A stretch of 64,000 bases of DNA from Pseudoduganella sp. (GTDB lineage: Bacteria > Pseudomonadota > Gammaproteobacteria > Burkholderiales > Burkholderiaceae_D). Within the stretch, counting starts at the first letter, position 1. Each line of letters opens with the position of its first letter. Below, piece after piece: positions 8,080-16,800 of the stretch. Made by a program: the position numbers and the translations under genes. The stretch lies in contig JAJTCO010000009.1 in NCBI GenBank assembly GCA_021323265.1, positions 1 through 64,000 of the forward strand. Direction: 5' to 3'. The notes below the pieces were generated by a model, which saw only the letters and a list, made by a program, of their open reading frames with translations, ran no database searches and was not told where the DNA came from.

Positions 8080-10140
8080 ATGACCTTACGCCTGCTGGCA
8101 CTGGGCGCCGCCATCGCGGCAGCTACCAGTGCCGTTGCCGCGCCGCGCGGCCTGACCATCGAAGACCTGGCGAGCATGGAGCGCGTCGGCAGCCCAGCGC
8201 TGTCGCCCGATGCAAGCCGCGTGGTGTATACCGTCCGCGCCACCAATATGGACAAGAACCGCGGCATCACCCAGCTGTGGATGATCGACCTGAAGGCCGC
8301 CAAGCCGGCCCCGGTCCAGCTGACCCAGCACGATGCCAGCAGCAGCCAGCCGCAATGGTCGTCCTCCGGCGACGCCGTGTACTTCGTGAGCGGGCGCTCC
8401 GGCTCAGCCCAGGTATGGCGCCTGCCGCTGAACGGCGGTGAGGCGGTGCGCGTAACCGATTACCCGGTGGGCGTGGAAAGCTTCCGCCTGTCGCCCAAGG
8501 GCGACCGCCTGGCCATGAGCTTCGAAGTCTTCCGCGACTGCGCCGACCTGGCCTGCACCAAGAAGCGCCTGGACGACAAGGCCAAGAACAAGGCCACCGG
8601 CATGCTGTACAACGAGATGTTCGTGCGTCACTGGGATACCTGGAAGGACGGCCGCCGCAACGTGCTGTACTCGGCGCCGCTCGACGCGGCCGGCAAGGCC
8701 GGTGCGCCGGTCAGCCTGAGCGGCGCGCTCGACGGCGACGTGCACTCCAAGCCCTTCGGCGGCAATGAGGATTACCAGTTCAGCCCGGACGGCCAGAAGA
8801 TCGTCTTTGCCGCGCGCGTCGCGGGCAAGGCCGAATCCTGGTCCACCAACTTCGACCTGTACGAAGTGCCCGCTGGCGGCGGCGCCGCGCCGCGCAACCT
8901 GACCGCCGAGAACCCGGCCTGGGACGCCAAGCCTTCCTTCTCCCCGGACGGCAAGACCCTGGCCTACCTGATGATGAAGCGTCCCGGCTTCGAAGCGGAC
9001 CGCTTCCACATGGTGCTGATGGATGTGGCCACCGGCAAGAAGCGCGTGCTGGCGCCGGAGTGGGACCGCTCCATCGCCGAATACAAGTGGCGCGACGACG
9101 GCAAGGCCCTGCTGGCCAACGCCGACGACATCGGCAACCACCGCCTGTTCTCGCTGGACGTGGCGTCGGGCAAGGTCACCGCACTGAGCGGCAAGGGCTA
9201 CGCCGGCGAATTCGACGTGAAGAAGGACGCCGTGGTCGTGGCCCACGCTTCGCTGGCCGGCGGCGCGCAACTGGTCAAGTTCAAGACCGAAGGCGCCGAG
9301 CAGAAAGGCACCCAGCTCACCTGGGCCAACGCGGAGCGCCTGAAGGATGTCAAGATGGCCGAGTTCGAGCAGTTCTCGTACAAGGGCGCCAATGGCGAAA
9401 CCGTCTACGGCCACGTCATGAAGCCATGGAACTACGAGCCGGGCAAGAAGTACCCGGTGGCCTTCCTGGTGCACGGCGGCCCGCAGGGCAGCTTCGGCAA
9501 CAGCTGGAGCTACCGCTGGAACCCGCAGGTGTACGCCGGCGCCGGCTACGCGGCCGTGTTCATCGACTTCCACGGTTCCACCGGCTACGGCCAGGCCTTC
9601 ACTGACTCCATCAGCGGCGACTGGGGCGGCAAGCCGCTGGAAGACCTGCAGAAAGGCATGGCCGCGGCCGTGGCCAAGTACGACTTCCTGGACGGTAAGA
9701 ACGCCTGTGCCCTGGGCGCTTCCTACGGCGGCTTCATGATGAACTGGATCGCCGGCAACTGGAGCGATGGCTTCAAGTGCATCGTCAACCACGACGGCAT
9801 CTTCGATCAGCGCGGCATGGCCTACGCCACCGAGGAAATGTGGTTCACGGAATGGGAAAATGGCGGCACCTACTACGCCAATCCGCAGAACTACGAGAAG
9901 CACAACCCCGTGCACCACGTGGCCAAATGGAAGACGCCGATGCTGGTGATCCAGGGCGACCTGGACTTCCGCGTCCCGACCACCCAGGCGCTGGGCACCT
10001 TCGCCGCGCTGCAGCGCCAGGGCATCAAGTCCCAGCTGCTGGTATTCCCGGACGAGAATCACTGGGTGCTGAAGCCCGCCAACTCGATCATGTGGCACAA
10101 GACCGTGCTTGGCTGGCTGGATGACCACCTGAAGAAGTAA
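8080..10140 (+). CDS. S9 family prolyl oligopeptidase/dipeptidyl peptidase, exported
   Basis: A 686-residue serine peptidase with an N-terminal signal peptide (cleavage near AVA-AP). A beta-propeller follows, with repeated SPDG/FSPDGK motifs (about residues 30-420), and then an alpha/beta-hydrolase domain. The catalytic triad is visible: Ser548 in GASYGG, Asp629 in GDLDFRVP and His661 in DENHW. The order and motifs fit the acylaminoacyl-peptidase/DPP-like S9 group. I use the ATG at 8080 because it opens a signal peptide and follows CCGGAG; the frame extends further upstream but only as an unlikely N-terminal addition. A GC-rich hairpin follows the stop. Confidence 0.92.
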   Translation: MTLRLLALGAAIAAATSAVAAPRGLTIEDLASMERVGSPALSPDASRVVYTVRATNMDKNRGITQLWMIDLKAAKPAPVQLTQHDASSSQPQWSSSGDAVYFVSGRSGSAQVWRLPLNGGEAVRVTDYPVGVESFRLSPKGDRLAMSFEVFRDCADLACTKKRLDDKAKNKATGMLYNEMFVRHWDTWKDGRRNVLYSAPLDAAGKAGAPVSLSGALDGDVHSKPFGGNEDYQFSPDGQKIVFAARVAGKAESWSTNFDLYEVPAGGGAAPRNLTAENPAWDAKPSFSPDGKTLAYLMMKRPGFEADRFHMVLMDVATGKKRVLAPEWDRSIAEYKWRDDGKALLANADDIGNHRLFSLDVASGKVTALSGKGYAGEFDVKKDAVVVAHASLAGGAQLVKFKTEGAEQKGTQLTWANAERLKDVKMAEFEQFSYKGANGETVYGHVMKPWNYEPGKKYPVAFLVHGGPQGSFGNSWSYRWNPQVYAGAGYAAVFIDFHGSTGYGQAFTDSISGDWGGKPLEDLQKGMAAAVAKYDFLDGKNACALGASYGGFMMNWIAGNWSDGFKCIVNHDGIFDQRGMAYATEEMWFTEWENGGTYYANPQNYEKHNPVHHVAKWKTPMLVIQGDLDFRVPTTQALGTFAALQRQGIKSQLLVFPDENHWVLKPANSIMWHKTVLGWLDDHLKK

Positions 10141-10162
10141 TCCCGCCGCGCGCCGCAACCCG

Positions 10163-10204
10163 GGCCCGGTCGATCGACGCACAGTCGGTCCGACCGGGCC
10201 GTTT
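10163..10204 (+). terminator. Probable terminator hairpin after the S9 peptidase gene
   Basis: GGCCCGGTCG (10163-10172) pairs perfectly with CGACCGGGCC (10191-10200), enclosing 18 nt, and GTTT follows. The T run is short, so termination may be weak or Rho-assisted. Confidence 0.5.
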
Positions 10205-10230
10205 GTCATCGTTTCACCCTTCACTATCGC

Positions 10231-11349
10231 ATGCGCACCTCCCACCACTCCGCTCCAGCGACGCAGCTGGGCGCCATCTTCAACATCGACAAGGCATTGC
10301 TTGGCTTGCTGCTGCTCCTCGTCCTGGCCGGCGCGCTGACGATGTACTCGGCCGCCCTCGACTTTCCGGGACGGTTTGGCCTTCACCTCAGGAACATCCT
10401 GATCGCGCTCGGAATCATGCTGCTGGTGGCGAACATCCCGCCGACCACGCTCCTGCGCTTTGCGCCGTACCTGTATGCCACCGGCGTCGTGCTGCTGGTC
10501 GCGGTCGACGCGGTCGGCATCATCAAGAAAGGTTCGCAGCGCTGGCTGTACGTGGGCTTTGAATTCCAGCCGTCCGAACTGATGAAGATCGCGACGCCGC
10601 TCATGCTGGCCTGGTTCTTCCATAATTATTCCGACGTGAAGAAGACGCGCCTGTTCGGCACGGCCGCGCTCCTGCTGCTGGTTCCCGTGCTGTTCATCCT
10701 GAAGCAGCCCGACCTGGGCACGGCGATCCTGGTCTTTGCGGCCGGCTTTTACATCATCTTCCTGGCAGGGCTGCCGTGGAAAGTGCTGTTTGGCCTGGTC
10801 GGCACGACCATCCTGGCGCTGCCGTTCCTGTGGCCGATGCTGCACGACTACCAGCGCGACCGCATCATGACGCTGCTCCATCCCGAGGCCGACCCGCTCG
10901 GCAAAGGCTTCCAGATCCGGCAGGCGATCATTGCCATCGGTTCCGGCGGCACCACCGGCAAGGGCTGGCTCGAAGGCACCCAGGGGCACCTGGGCTTCGT
11001 GCCCGAACGTTCGACGGACATGGTGCTGTCGGTCTTTTCCGAGGAGTTCGGACTGCTCGGCGTAACCGCGCTGCTGATCCTGTTTGCACTGCTCATCGTG
11101 CGCGGCATGCAGATCTCGGCGCGCGCCGCCACGGAGTTTTCCAGGCTCATGGCGGCGGCCATGGCGATGATCGTGTTCACCTACGTCTTCGTCAACATCG
11201 CCATGGTCAGCGGCATGGCGCCGGTGGTGGGCATCCCGCTCCCCTTCCTGACCTATGGCGGCACCGCGCTGGCCACCATCTGCACCGCCTGCGGCATCCT
11301 GGCCAGCGTGCAGCGGGAAAGCCTGGGCGCCGGCGCAGCGCACCGCTAG
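10231..11349 (+). CDS. rodA: RodA-type SEDS peptidoglycan glycosyltransferase
   Basis: A 372-residue polytopic membrane protein of the FtsW/RodA/SpoVE family, which polymerises peptidoglycan from lipid II with a partner class B PBP. Family blocks are all present: KKGSQRWLYVGFEFQPSE, KQPDLGTA, the loop GGTTGKGWLEGTQGHLGFVPE, and the C-terminal PLPFLTYGGTAL. About ten hydrophobic segments can be traced. RodA normally sits beside mrdA and mreBCD; here it stands alone between a peptidase and a SnoaL gene, so it may be a second copy with a special role. Its stop overlaps the convergent SnoaL stop in a shared CTAG. Confidence 0.93.
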   Translation: MRTSHHSAPATQLGAIFNIDKALLGLLLLLVLAGALTMYSAALDFPGRFGLHLRNILIALGIMLLVANIPPTTLLRFAPYLYATGVVLLVAVDAVGIIKKGSQRWLYVGFEFQPSELMKIATPLMLAWFFHNYSDVKKTRLFGTAALLLLVPVLFILKQPDLGTAILVFAAGFYIIFLAGLPWKVLFGLVGTTILALPFLWPMLHDYQRDRIMTLLHPEADPLGKGFQIRQAIIAIGSGGTTGKGWLEGTQGHLGFVPERSTDMVLSVFSEEFGLLGVTALLILFALLIVRGMQISARAATEFSRLMAAAMAMIVFTYVFVNIAMVSGMAPVVGIPLPFLTYGGTALATICTACGILASVQRESLGAGAAHR

Positions 11350-11810
11350 CGCGCCAGCGGCATCGAGCGCACCGCCATGAATTCCCAGCCCTTGTCCGTC
11401 GGCCGCAGCAAGGTCACGGTGAAGAATTCGCGCACCACGCGCTTGCCTTGCTCCCCGTCCGGCACCTCCAGGAAGACCGCGGTATCGGCCGCGTACAGTT
11501 CGCCGATGCGGACGACGCGGCGCACTTCGGTGCGGTGAGTCATCCCGGCGGGCAGCCTGCCGAAGGACTTGCTGAAGTAGTCGAGAATGGCCGCCTTGCC
11601 GGTCAGGAACACGCTGCCGATCGAGGCCGTCGCGGCATCGTTGTAGTGTGCAGCCATCCCTTGCGCATCGCGCTCGTTCCAGGCCTTGTCGGCCGAGCGG
11701 GCAACCGCTTCCAGGGCCTCGCCGTGCGTGCGCTCCAGGCCTGCCGCGTCGACGGCGCTGGCCGCACCGGCTGCCAGCGCGAGCGCCAGGCATGCGAATA
11801 GTTGCTTCAT
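11346..11810 (-). CDS. Exported SnoaL/NTF2-like protein
   Basis: A 154-residue protein with a clear signal peptide (first 22 residues, ending near ASA). A small alpha+beta cone domain of the SnoaL/YybH-like NTF2 superfamily follows: helix with KAWNERDAQGMAAHY, then VFLTGKAAILDYF and several strands. Such domains hold small ligands or act as isomerases or assembly modules, and the specific role cannot be read. I use the ATG at 11810, which has GGAG 8 nt upstream; another ATG lies at 11816. Divergent from the LytTR gene, with a 109-bp shared upstream region. Confidence 0.75.
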   Translation of the reverse strand: MKQLFACLALALAAGAASAVDAAGLERTHGEALEAVARSADKAWNERDAQGMAAHYNDAATASIGSVFLTGKAAILDYFSKSFGRLPAGMTHRTEVRRVVRIGELYAADTAVFLEVPDGEQGKRVVREFFTVTLLRPTDKGWEFMAVRSMPLAR

Positions 11811-11919
11811 TGTCATTGCTCCATTGGTTGTGAGAGAATCGCCATCGTGCTGCGGCGCCCTGCCCGCCGCATAGCGCCAATTCGCCAACCAACCATTGTT
11901 TTCGCCAACACCACCGGAC

Positions 11920-12726
11920 ATGCAACTCACGCATCGCCAAATGCATTTCGCCTTGCAGGGCGCCATCGTGCTGGCCTTGGGGGTATTCCTTGCCATGGCC
12001 GGCCCGTTCGGCACGTATGGCGACCTGGCGCCGCTGCCGCGTTACGGATACTGGGTGGGGCTGTGCCTTTTCGGCTACGGCAGCGTTGTCGTGGCAGCGC
12101 ATGCCATGCGCGCGCTGCGCCGCACGTCGGGCGCGCTGGCGCTGGGGGCGGTGGCGCTGGCGTCCGCGCTGCCGACCACATTCGCCGTGGCCTGGGCCGA
12201 GCAGCTCCTGCGGCTCGACCATGCCGTGCCGCTGCAGGTCATGCCGCGCGTATATGGATCGGTGGCCGCGATCCAGCTGCTCATGGTGCTGCTGCTGACG
12301 CGGATGCGCCTGTCGCTCGAACCGCTGCTGATCGTTCACGCGGCCGTCCCGCCGCCCAGCCAGGCGCCAGACGCCGCTGCCGCCGAAGCGCCGCTTGCCG
12401 GCGCGGCCGCGCCGCCCTTCCTGGCCCGCGTGCCGGCGCACCTGGGCAGCGACTTGCTTGCGCTGCAGGCGGAAGACCACTATCTGCGGGTGATTACCAG
12501 GGCCGGCTCGGACCTGGTGCTGGTGCGCCTGGCGGACGCCCTGCGCGAATTGCCGGAGAGCGCCGGCATGCAGGTGCATCGCAGCTGGTGGGTGGGGTTT
12601 GCCGCAGTGACGGCGGTTGAACGCGAACCCGGACGCATGTACCTGCGCCTGGCCAACGGCCTGCAGGTTCCCGTCAGCCGGACCTACCAGGCCGCCGTCA
12701 GGGCGGCCCGCTGGCCCGCTGCCTAG
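11920..12726 (+). CDS. Membrane-anchored LytTR DNA-binding regulator
   Basis: A 268-residue protein with four predicted transmembrane helices in the first 140 residues, a Pro/Ala-rich linker, and a C-terminal LytTR domain (about 170-265). The recognisable core includes LLALQAEDHYLRV, the RLADALREL helix, MQVHRSWWV and the ending LQVPVSRTYQ. There is no receiver domain, so it is a one-component membrane regulator, not a response regulator. The start is placed at the ATG 11920; a TTG at 11896 could add eight residues. It diverges from the SnoaL gene, which may be a target. Confidence 0.82.
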   Translation: MQLTHRQMHFALQGAIVLALGVFLAMAGPFGTYGDLAPLPRYGYWVGLCLFGYGSVVVAAHAMRALRRTSGALALGAVALASALPTTFAVAWAEQLLRLDHAVPLQVMPRVYGSVAAIQLLMVLLLTRMRLSLEPLLIVHAAVPPPSQAPDAAAAEAPLAGAAAPPFLARVPAHLGSDLLALQAEDHYLRVITRAGSDLVLVRLADALRELPESAGMQVHRSWWVGFAAVTAVEREPGRMYLRLANGLQVPVSRTYQAAVRAARWPAA

Positions 12727-12746
12727 CTGGCGAGAATGACTTCAAT

Positions 12747-13952
12747 TCAACTATCGAACGCGCAGGTGCGGAAGCCGTTGAAGATATCGTCCCGTTCCGG
12801 CAGGTAGAAATTGCGGAACTTGGCCGAGCCAAGGCGCGACGGCGTGGCGAAGGATGCGCCGCGCAGCACCTGGTGCGTGCTGAACCAGGGCGCCGAATAC
12901 TCGCGATACCGGTCCGCACTGAAGCCAGGATAGGGCTCGAACGGCGAAGCGGTCCACTCCCACAGCTGGCCCCAGCGGAAGGCGGGATGGCCGTACAGCG
13001 CGGCATACTCCCATTCCATCTCGGTCGGCAGGCGGCGGCTGGCCCAGGCGCAGTAGGCTTGCGCCTCATACAGGCTGACGTGGCGCACCGGTTCGTGCGC
13101 GGACAGCGTGGTCAGGCGGCCGAAACGCATGGTGCGCCACTGGCCGTTATCGCGCCGCCAGTAGCGCGGCGCCGAGCGCTCCTGCCGCAGCAGCCAGTCG
13201 GCGCCTGCGTTGCTCCAGAACTCGCGGCGCTCGTAGCCGCCGTCTTCCACGAAATCGGCGAACTGCGCGTTCGACACCAGCGTGGCATCCATGCGAAACG
13301 GCGCCACGTAGCAGGGATGGGCGTACTTCTCATTGTCGAACATGAAGCCGCCCGCGTCGGCCGGGCTCCCCAGCTGCAGCGTGCCGCCGGGGAAGGCGAT
13401 GTCGCCGGGCGCGCCGGACGCGCGCTCGTCGTGCGTCAGGTGCGGCGGCGCCTGCAGCCCCAAGGTCTGCAGCGTGTACAGGAAGGCCTCGCCATGCATG
13501 TCCTCGTGCGCCAGCGCCAACCGGTACGGATAGAGGGCTGCATCGGTATTCGGTTCGCGCGACAGCTTGTCCAGGACGCGGTCCAGCACTTCATGGCAGT
13601 AGGTTTTCACGCCGCCCGTGCTGGGCAAATCCAGGCTCCAGCGGCTGCGGTGCGGCACCATGTTGGAATCGAACCAGTCGTCGCCCTTGCTCAGCAGCGA
13701 CGCATACAGCGCATCGGCCGGGTGGCTGGACATGGCTTCGCGCAGGATGAACCACTCCGCAAACCAGGCCGTATGGCCCAGTTCCCAGAGCGGGGGATTG
13801 ACGATGCGCAGCTGCGGCACGCGCATCGCCGCATCCATGCCGGCGGCGGCAAAGCAATCGAAAAGGCTCAGCGTATAATTGCGCGCAGCCTGCAAGGCGT
13901 CGGCAAGTTGCTGTGTACGGGCGGTCCGGAACGAGGAATGGATGGCGTTCAT
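12747..13952 (-). CDS. senA: Selenoneine synthase SenA (EgtB-like sulfoxide/selenoxide synthase)
   Basis: A 401-residue nonheme-iron enzyme with an N-terminal DinB-like domain and a C-terminal formylglycine-generating-enzyme fold. By analogy with EgtB, the iron ligands are His60 (ELGHTAWF) and the pair His149/His153 in HEDMH. The C-terminal domain has RLPTEMEWEYAA, the LWEWTASPF block and QVLRGASFATP. A true EgtB is encoded separately at 25.1-26.3 kb and differs in these blocks. The gene sits beside senB and selD, the pairing that defines selenoneine synthesis. The expected reaction is oxidative C-Se bond formation between hercynine and a selenosugar. Start at 13952 leaves only 36 bp to the divergent senB start. 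Confidence 0.9.
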   Translation of the reverse strand: MNAIHSSFRTARTQQLADALQAARNYTLSLFDCFAAAGMDAAMRVPQLRIVNPPLWELGHTAWFAEWFILREAMSSHPADALYASLLSKGDDWFDSNMVPHRSRWSLDLPSTGGVKTYCHEVLDRVLDKLSREPNTDAALYPYRLALAHEDMHGEAFLYTLQTLGLQAPPHLTHDERASGAPGDIAFPGGTLQLGSPADAGGFMFDNEKYAHPCYVAPFRMDATLVSNAQFADFVEDGGYERREFWSNAGADWLLRQERSAPRYWRRDNGQWRTMRFGRLTTLSAHEPVRHVSLYEAQAYCAWASRRLPTEMEWEYAALYGHPAFRWGQLWEWTASPFEPYPGFSADRYREYSAPWFSTHQVLRGASFATPSRLGSAKFRNFYLPERDDIFNGFRTCAFDS

Positions 13953-13988
13953 GGATCGATTGTAGCGATATTTAAGCGAATAGCACCA

Positions 13989-14969
13989 GTGAGCAAGCAG
14001 ACTATCTGCATCGTCAGCCCGGCGCTGGCCCAAGCGAACAACGGCAACTGGCAAACGGCGCGCCGCTGGGCGCAATTCCTGGACGCGCGCTACGCGGTGG
14101 AGATTGCGTCGGACTGGCGCGACAGCGCCGCCCCCGACTTGCTGATCGCGCTGCACGCGCGCCGTTCGGCCGCGCCGCTCGCGCGCTTTCGCCAGTCCCA
14201 CCCCGCCCGCCCCAGCGTGCTGGTGCTGACCGGCACCGACCTGTATCGCGATATCCAAAGCGACGCCGAAGCCCAGGCCTCGCTCGAGCGCGCCGCCGCG
14301 CTGGTGCTGCTGCAGCCCGCCGGCCTGGCCGAACTGCCGCCGCGCCTGCGCGCCAAGGCGCACGTGATCTATCAGTCGGCGCCCGCCCTGCCGCCCGCCG
14401 CCCGCCCCGCGCCGCGCCAGCACGACATCCTGATGGTCGGCCACCTGCGTGAAGAAAAAGACCCGCGCACCTTCATGCAGGCCGCCGCCCTGGTGCGCGC
14501 GCCGGGCGTGCGCTTGCTGCACATCGGCGGCGCGCTCGATCCCGCACTGGGCGAAGCGGCCAGCGCCACCGCTGCCGAGCCGCACGGCCGCTACCAATGG
14601 CTGGGCGCCCTGCCCCACGACGAAACGCGCCAGCGCCTGGCCCAGGCGCACGCCATGGCGATCTGCTCGCGCATGGAGGGCGGCGCCAACGTCATTATCG
14701 AAGCGGTGACCTGCGGCGTCCCCGTGCTGGCCAGCGACATCAGCGGCAATCGCGGCATGCTGGGCGACCACTACCAGGGCTACTTCCCGCCCGGTGACGC
14801 GCCCGCCCTCGCCGCCCTGATCGACCGCAGCGTCAGCGATCCCGCCTGGTACGCCACCCTGCAAGCGCAGTGCGCCGCGCGCGCCCTCCTTTTCACGCCC
14901 GAAGCCGAGCAGGCAGCCCTGCTCGACTTGGTGGATAATCTGCTCCATACCGAACTAAATGGGCCCTGA
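13989..14969 (+). CDS. senB: Selenosugar synthase SenB (GT4-like glycosyltransferase)
   Basis: A 326-residue GT4-fold protein. The opening strand KQTICIVSPALAQANNGNW, the HARRSA segment and LVLTGTDLYRDI are characteristic of the SenB/TIGR04348 group. The C-terminal Rossmann half has HDILMVGHLREEKDP and a sugar-nucleotide site around CSRMEGGANVIIEAV. SenB makes a C-Se bond between selenophosphate and a UDP-sugar, giving the selenosugar used by SenA. I place the start at GTG 13989 because the conserved domain begins there; an in-frame ATG at 13938 would run into the senA coding region. No good ribosome site precedes the GTG, so the start is uncertain. selD begins 1 nt after its stop. Confidence 0.9.
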   Translation: MSKQTICIVSPALAQANNGNWQTARRWAQFLDARYAVEIASDWRDSAAPDLLIALHARRSAAPLARFRQSHPARPSVLVLTGTDLYRDIQSDAEAQASLERAAALVLLQPAGLAELPPRLRAKAHVIYQSAPALPPAARPAPRQHDILMVGHLREEKDPRTFMQAAALVRAPGVRLLHIGGALDPALGEAASATAAEPHGRYQWLGALPHDETRQRLAQAHAMAICSRMEGGANVIIEAVTCGVPVLASDISGNRGMLGDHYQGYFPPGDAPALAALIDRSVSDPAWYATLQAQCAARALLFTPEAEQAALLDLVDNLLHTELNGP

Positions 14970-14970
14970 C

Positions 14971-16020
14971 ATGAGCACTGAACCAATCAAACTGACCTCC
15001 TTCTCGCACGGCGGCGGCTGCGGCTGCAAGATCGCCCCTGGCGTGCTGTCCGAGATCCTGAAGAACACCAACGGCTTCCCGGTGCCGAAAGAGCTGATGG
15101 TCGGCATTGAAACCGCCGACGACGCCGCCGTCTACAAGCTCAACGACGAGCAGGCACTGATCGCCACCACCGACTTCTTCATGCCGATCGTCGACGACCC
15201 GTTCGACTTTGGCCGCATTGCCGCCACCAACGCCATCTCCGACGTCTACGCCATGGGCGGCACGCCGATCATGGCGCTGGCCCTGGTCGGCATGCCGGTC
15301 AACAAGCTGCCGCTCGAGGTGATCGGCAAGATCATCAAGGGCGGCGAATCGATCTGCAACGAAGCAGGCATTCCGATTGCAGGCGGCCACACCATCGACT
15401 CGGTCGAGCCGATTTACGGCCTGGTGGTGCTTGGCCTGGTGCATCCGTCCAAAGTCAAGCGCAATGCCGACGCCAAGGCCGGCGACGTGCTGGTGCTGGG
15501 CAAGCCGCTGGGCGTGGGCGTGCTGTCCGCCGCGCTGAAGAAAGGCGTGCTGGACGACGCAGGCTACAAGGCCATGATCGACAACACCACCAAGCTGAAT
15601 AAGCCGGGCAAGGCGCTGTCGGAACTGCCCGGCGTGCACGCACTGACCGACGTCACCGGCTTCGGCCTGTTGGGTCACCTGCTGGAACTGGCGCGCGGCG
15701 CCAAGCTGACCGCCAAGCTGAACATGTCGCAGATCCCGCTTCTGCCGGGCGTGGAAAAGCTGGCGCACGACGGCTTCTTCACCGGCGCCTCCGGCCGCAA
15801 CTGGGATGCCTACGGCAAGGACGTGCTGCTGTCGCCGAACATCACCCAGCCGCAGCACACCCTGCTGACGGACCCGCAGACTTCCGGCGGCCTGCTGGTG
15901 TCCTGCGACCCGGCCAGCGTGGACGAAGTGCTGGCCCTGTTCCGCAGCCACGGCTTCGAGCACGCTGCCGTCATCGGCGAAATGAGCGCCGGCGAAGCGC
16001 GCGTGCAAGTGGCTGGCTGA
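14971..16020 (+). CDS. selD: Selenide, water dikinase (selenophosphate synthase)
   Basis: A 349-residue enzyme that makes selenophosphate from selenide and ATP. The active-site loop GGGCGCK (14-20) places Cys17 and Lys20 exactly as in E. coli SelD, with Cys and not selenocysteine as nucleophile. Glycine-rich ATP-binding segments (ISDVYAMGGTP, GGHTIDS, TDVTGFGLLGH, DPQTSGGLL) are complete. The ATG at 14971 begins 1 nt after senB stops, so the two are co-translated. This placement corresponds to senC of described selenoneine clusters. Whether the same protein also feeds selenocysteine or selenouridine synthesis cannot be told, as no selA/selB/selU lies in the window. Confidence 0.95.
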   Translation: MSTEPIKLTSFSHGGGCGCKIAPGVLSEILKNTNGFPVPKELMVGIETADDAAVYKLNDEQALIATTDFFMPIVDDPFDFGRIAATNAISDVYAMGGTPIMALALVGMPVNKLPLEVIGKIIKGGESICNEAGIPIAGGHTIDSVEPIYGLVVLGLVHPSKVKRNADAKAGDVLVLGKPLGVGVLSAALKKGVLDDAGYKAMIDNTTKLNKPGKALSELPGVHALTDVTGFGLLGHLLELARGAKLTAKLNMSQIPLLPGVEKLAHDGFFTGASGRNWDAYGKDVLLSPNITQPQHTLLTDPQTSGGLLVSCDPASVDEVLALFRSHGFEHAAVIGEMSAGEARVQVAG

Positions 16021-16027
16021 GCGGGAA

Positions 16028-16750
16028 ATGCTTACCCTGCACCAGCCGATCCGCCAACTGCCCTGTAAGGGCAGCGGCGGCGTGCCGGTGCCCGACATCG
16101 TGGTCGAAGCCAAGGCGATGACGGTGTCGCATGTGAACACATGGCATTCCGTCATCCAGCCCATCGTCGACAGCCATTACCAGCGTTGGTCCCCTGGGCA
16201 GGCCGATGCCAGCACCAGGGCCGACGTCGGCTGGGACTGGGCGCACATGCATGCGCTGGTCATGCTCCATAACGCCGGTTACGCCTTGCCTGGCGGCCAG
16301 TCGGGTCCCGCGTACGGATTCGCGCTGGTCATCCATGGCGACGGCGCCGAGGAAGTCCCCATCGGCATGCTGACGGTGGTCCCGCTTTTCAACAGCACAG
16401 TATTTGGACAAACCCGCCAGCGCACCTTTGCCTGGTTCCTGGCCGATGCTCCCGGCGAATTCTATGCCGCCATCGGCCTGCCCCCGGTCCTGGCAGTCGC
16501 CAAGGCATTGCTGGACACTGCGATCCAGAGCGGGCTTGCAAGCGCGACCGACGGTTCGCTGCTCCTGCATGCCGATCCCGCTGGCGGGCCTAAGTTGCCG
16601 GCTTTTTACGGGTCGCGCTGCGGCATGCAGCAGTTGAATGCCGGGGATCCCGCTGTATCTCTCCTACGGCGAGGCCATACCGATGAATATTTTCACTTTG
16701 ACGAGGCCGGTGCCACCCGATTCTGCCAACAATTCGATAACCGGCGTTAA
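16028..16750 (+). CDS. Hypothetical protein, weakly GNAT-like C-terminus
   Basis: A 240-residue soluble protein I do not recognise with certainty. The second half, with LLLHADPAGGPKLPAFYG followed by RCGMQQL, resembles the acetyl-CoA-binding end of GNAT acetyltransferases, where a residue pair precedes FYxxxGF. No signal peptide or membrane segment is seen. The start is uncertain: ATG 16028 is 7 nt after the selD stop with a poor ribosome site, and ATG 16118 is an alternative after AAGG. It could be read through from selD, but base use is already less GC-biased than in selD and it leads into the toxin region, so a link to selenium is doubtful. Confidence 0.5.
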   Translation: MLTLHQPIRQLPCKGSGGVPVPDIVVEAKAMTVSHVNTWHSVIQPIVDSHYQRWSPGQADASTRADVGWDWAHMHALVMLHNAGYALPGGQSGPAYGFALVIHGDGAEEVPIGMLTVVPLFNSTVFGQTRQRTFAWFLADAPGEFYAAIGLPPVLAVAKALLDTAIQSGLASATDGSLLLHADPAGGPKLPAFYGSRCGMQQLNAGDPAVSLLRRGHTDEYFHFDEAGATRFCQQFDNRR

Positions 16751-16800
16751 AGCAAGGAATAGGGCTAGAATGAGCTTGTTAGCTGCTGGGAGAATAAGCA

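Noticed and set aside
8404-12579. 1391-residue open frame on the minus strand
   Set aside because: It runs antisense to the S9 peptidase and rodA, which have clear family motifs. Its translation is His/Gln/Arg-rich without any domain, typical of open antisense frames in GC-rich DNA.
12747-13952. Calling this gene a second egtB
   Set aside because: It shares the EgtB fold, but a full egtB is present at 25147-26337, and pairing with senB and selD identifies it as senA.
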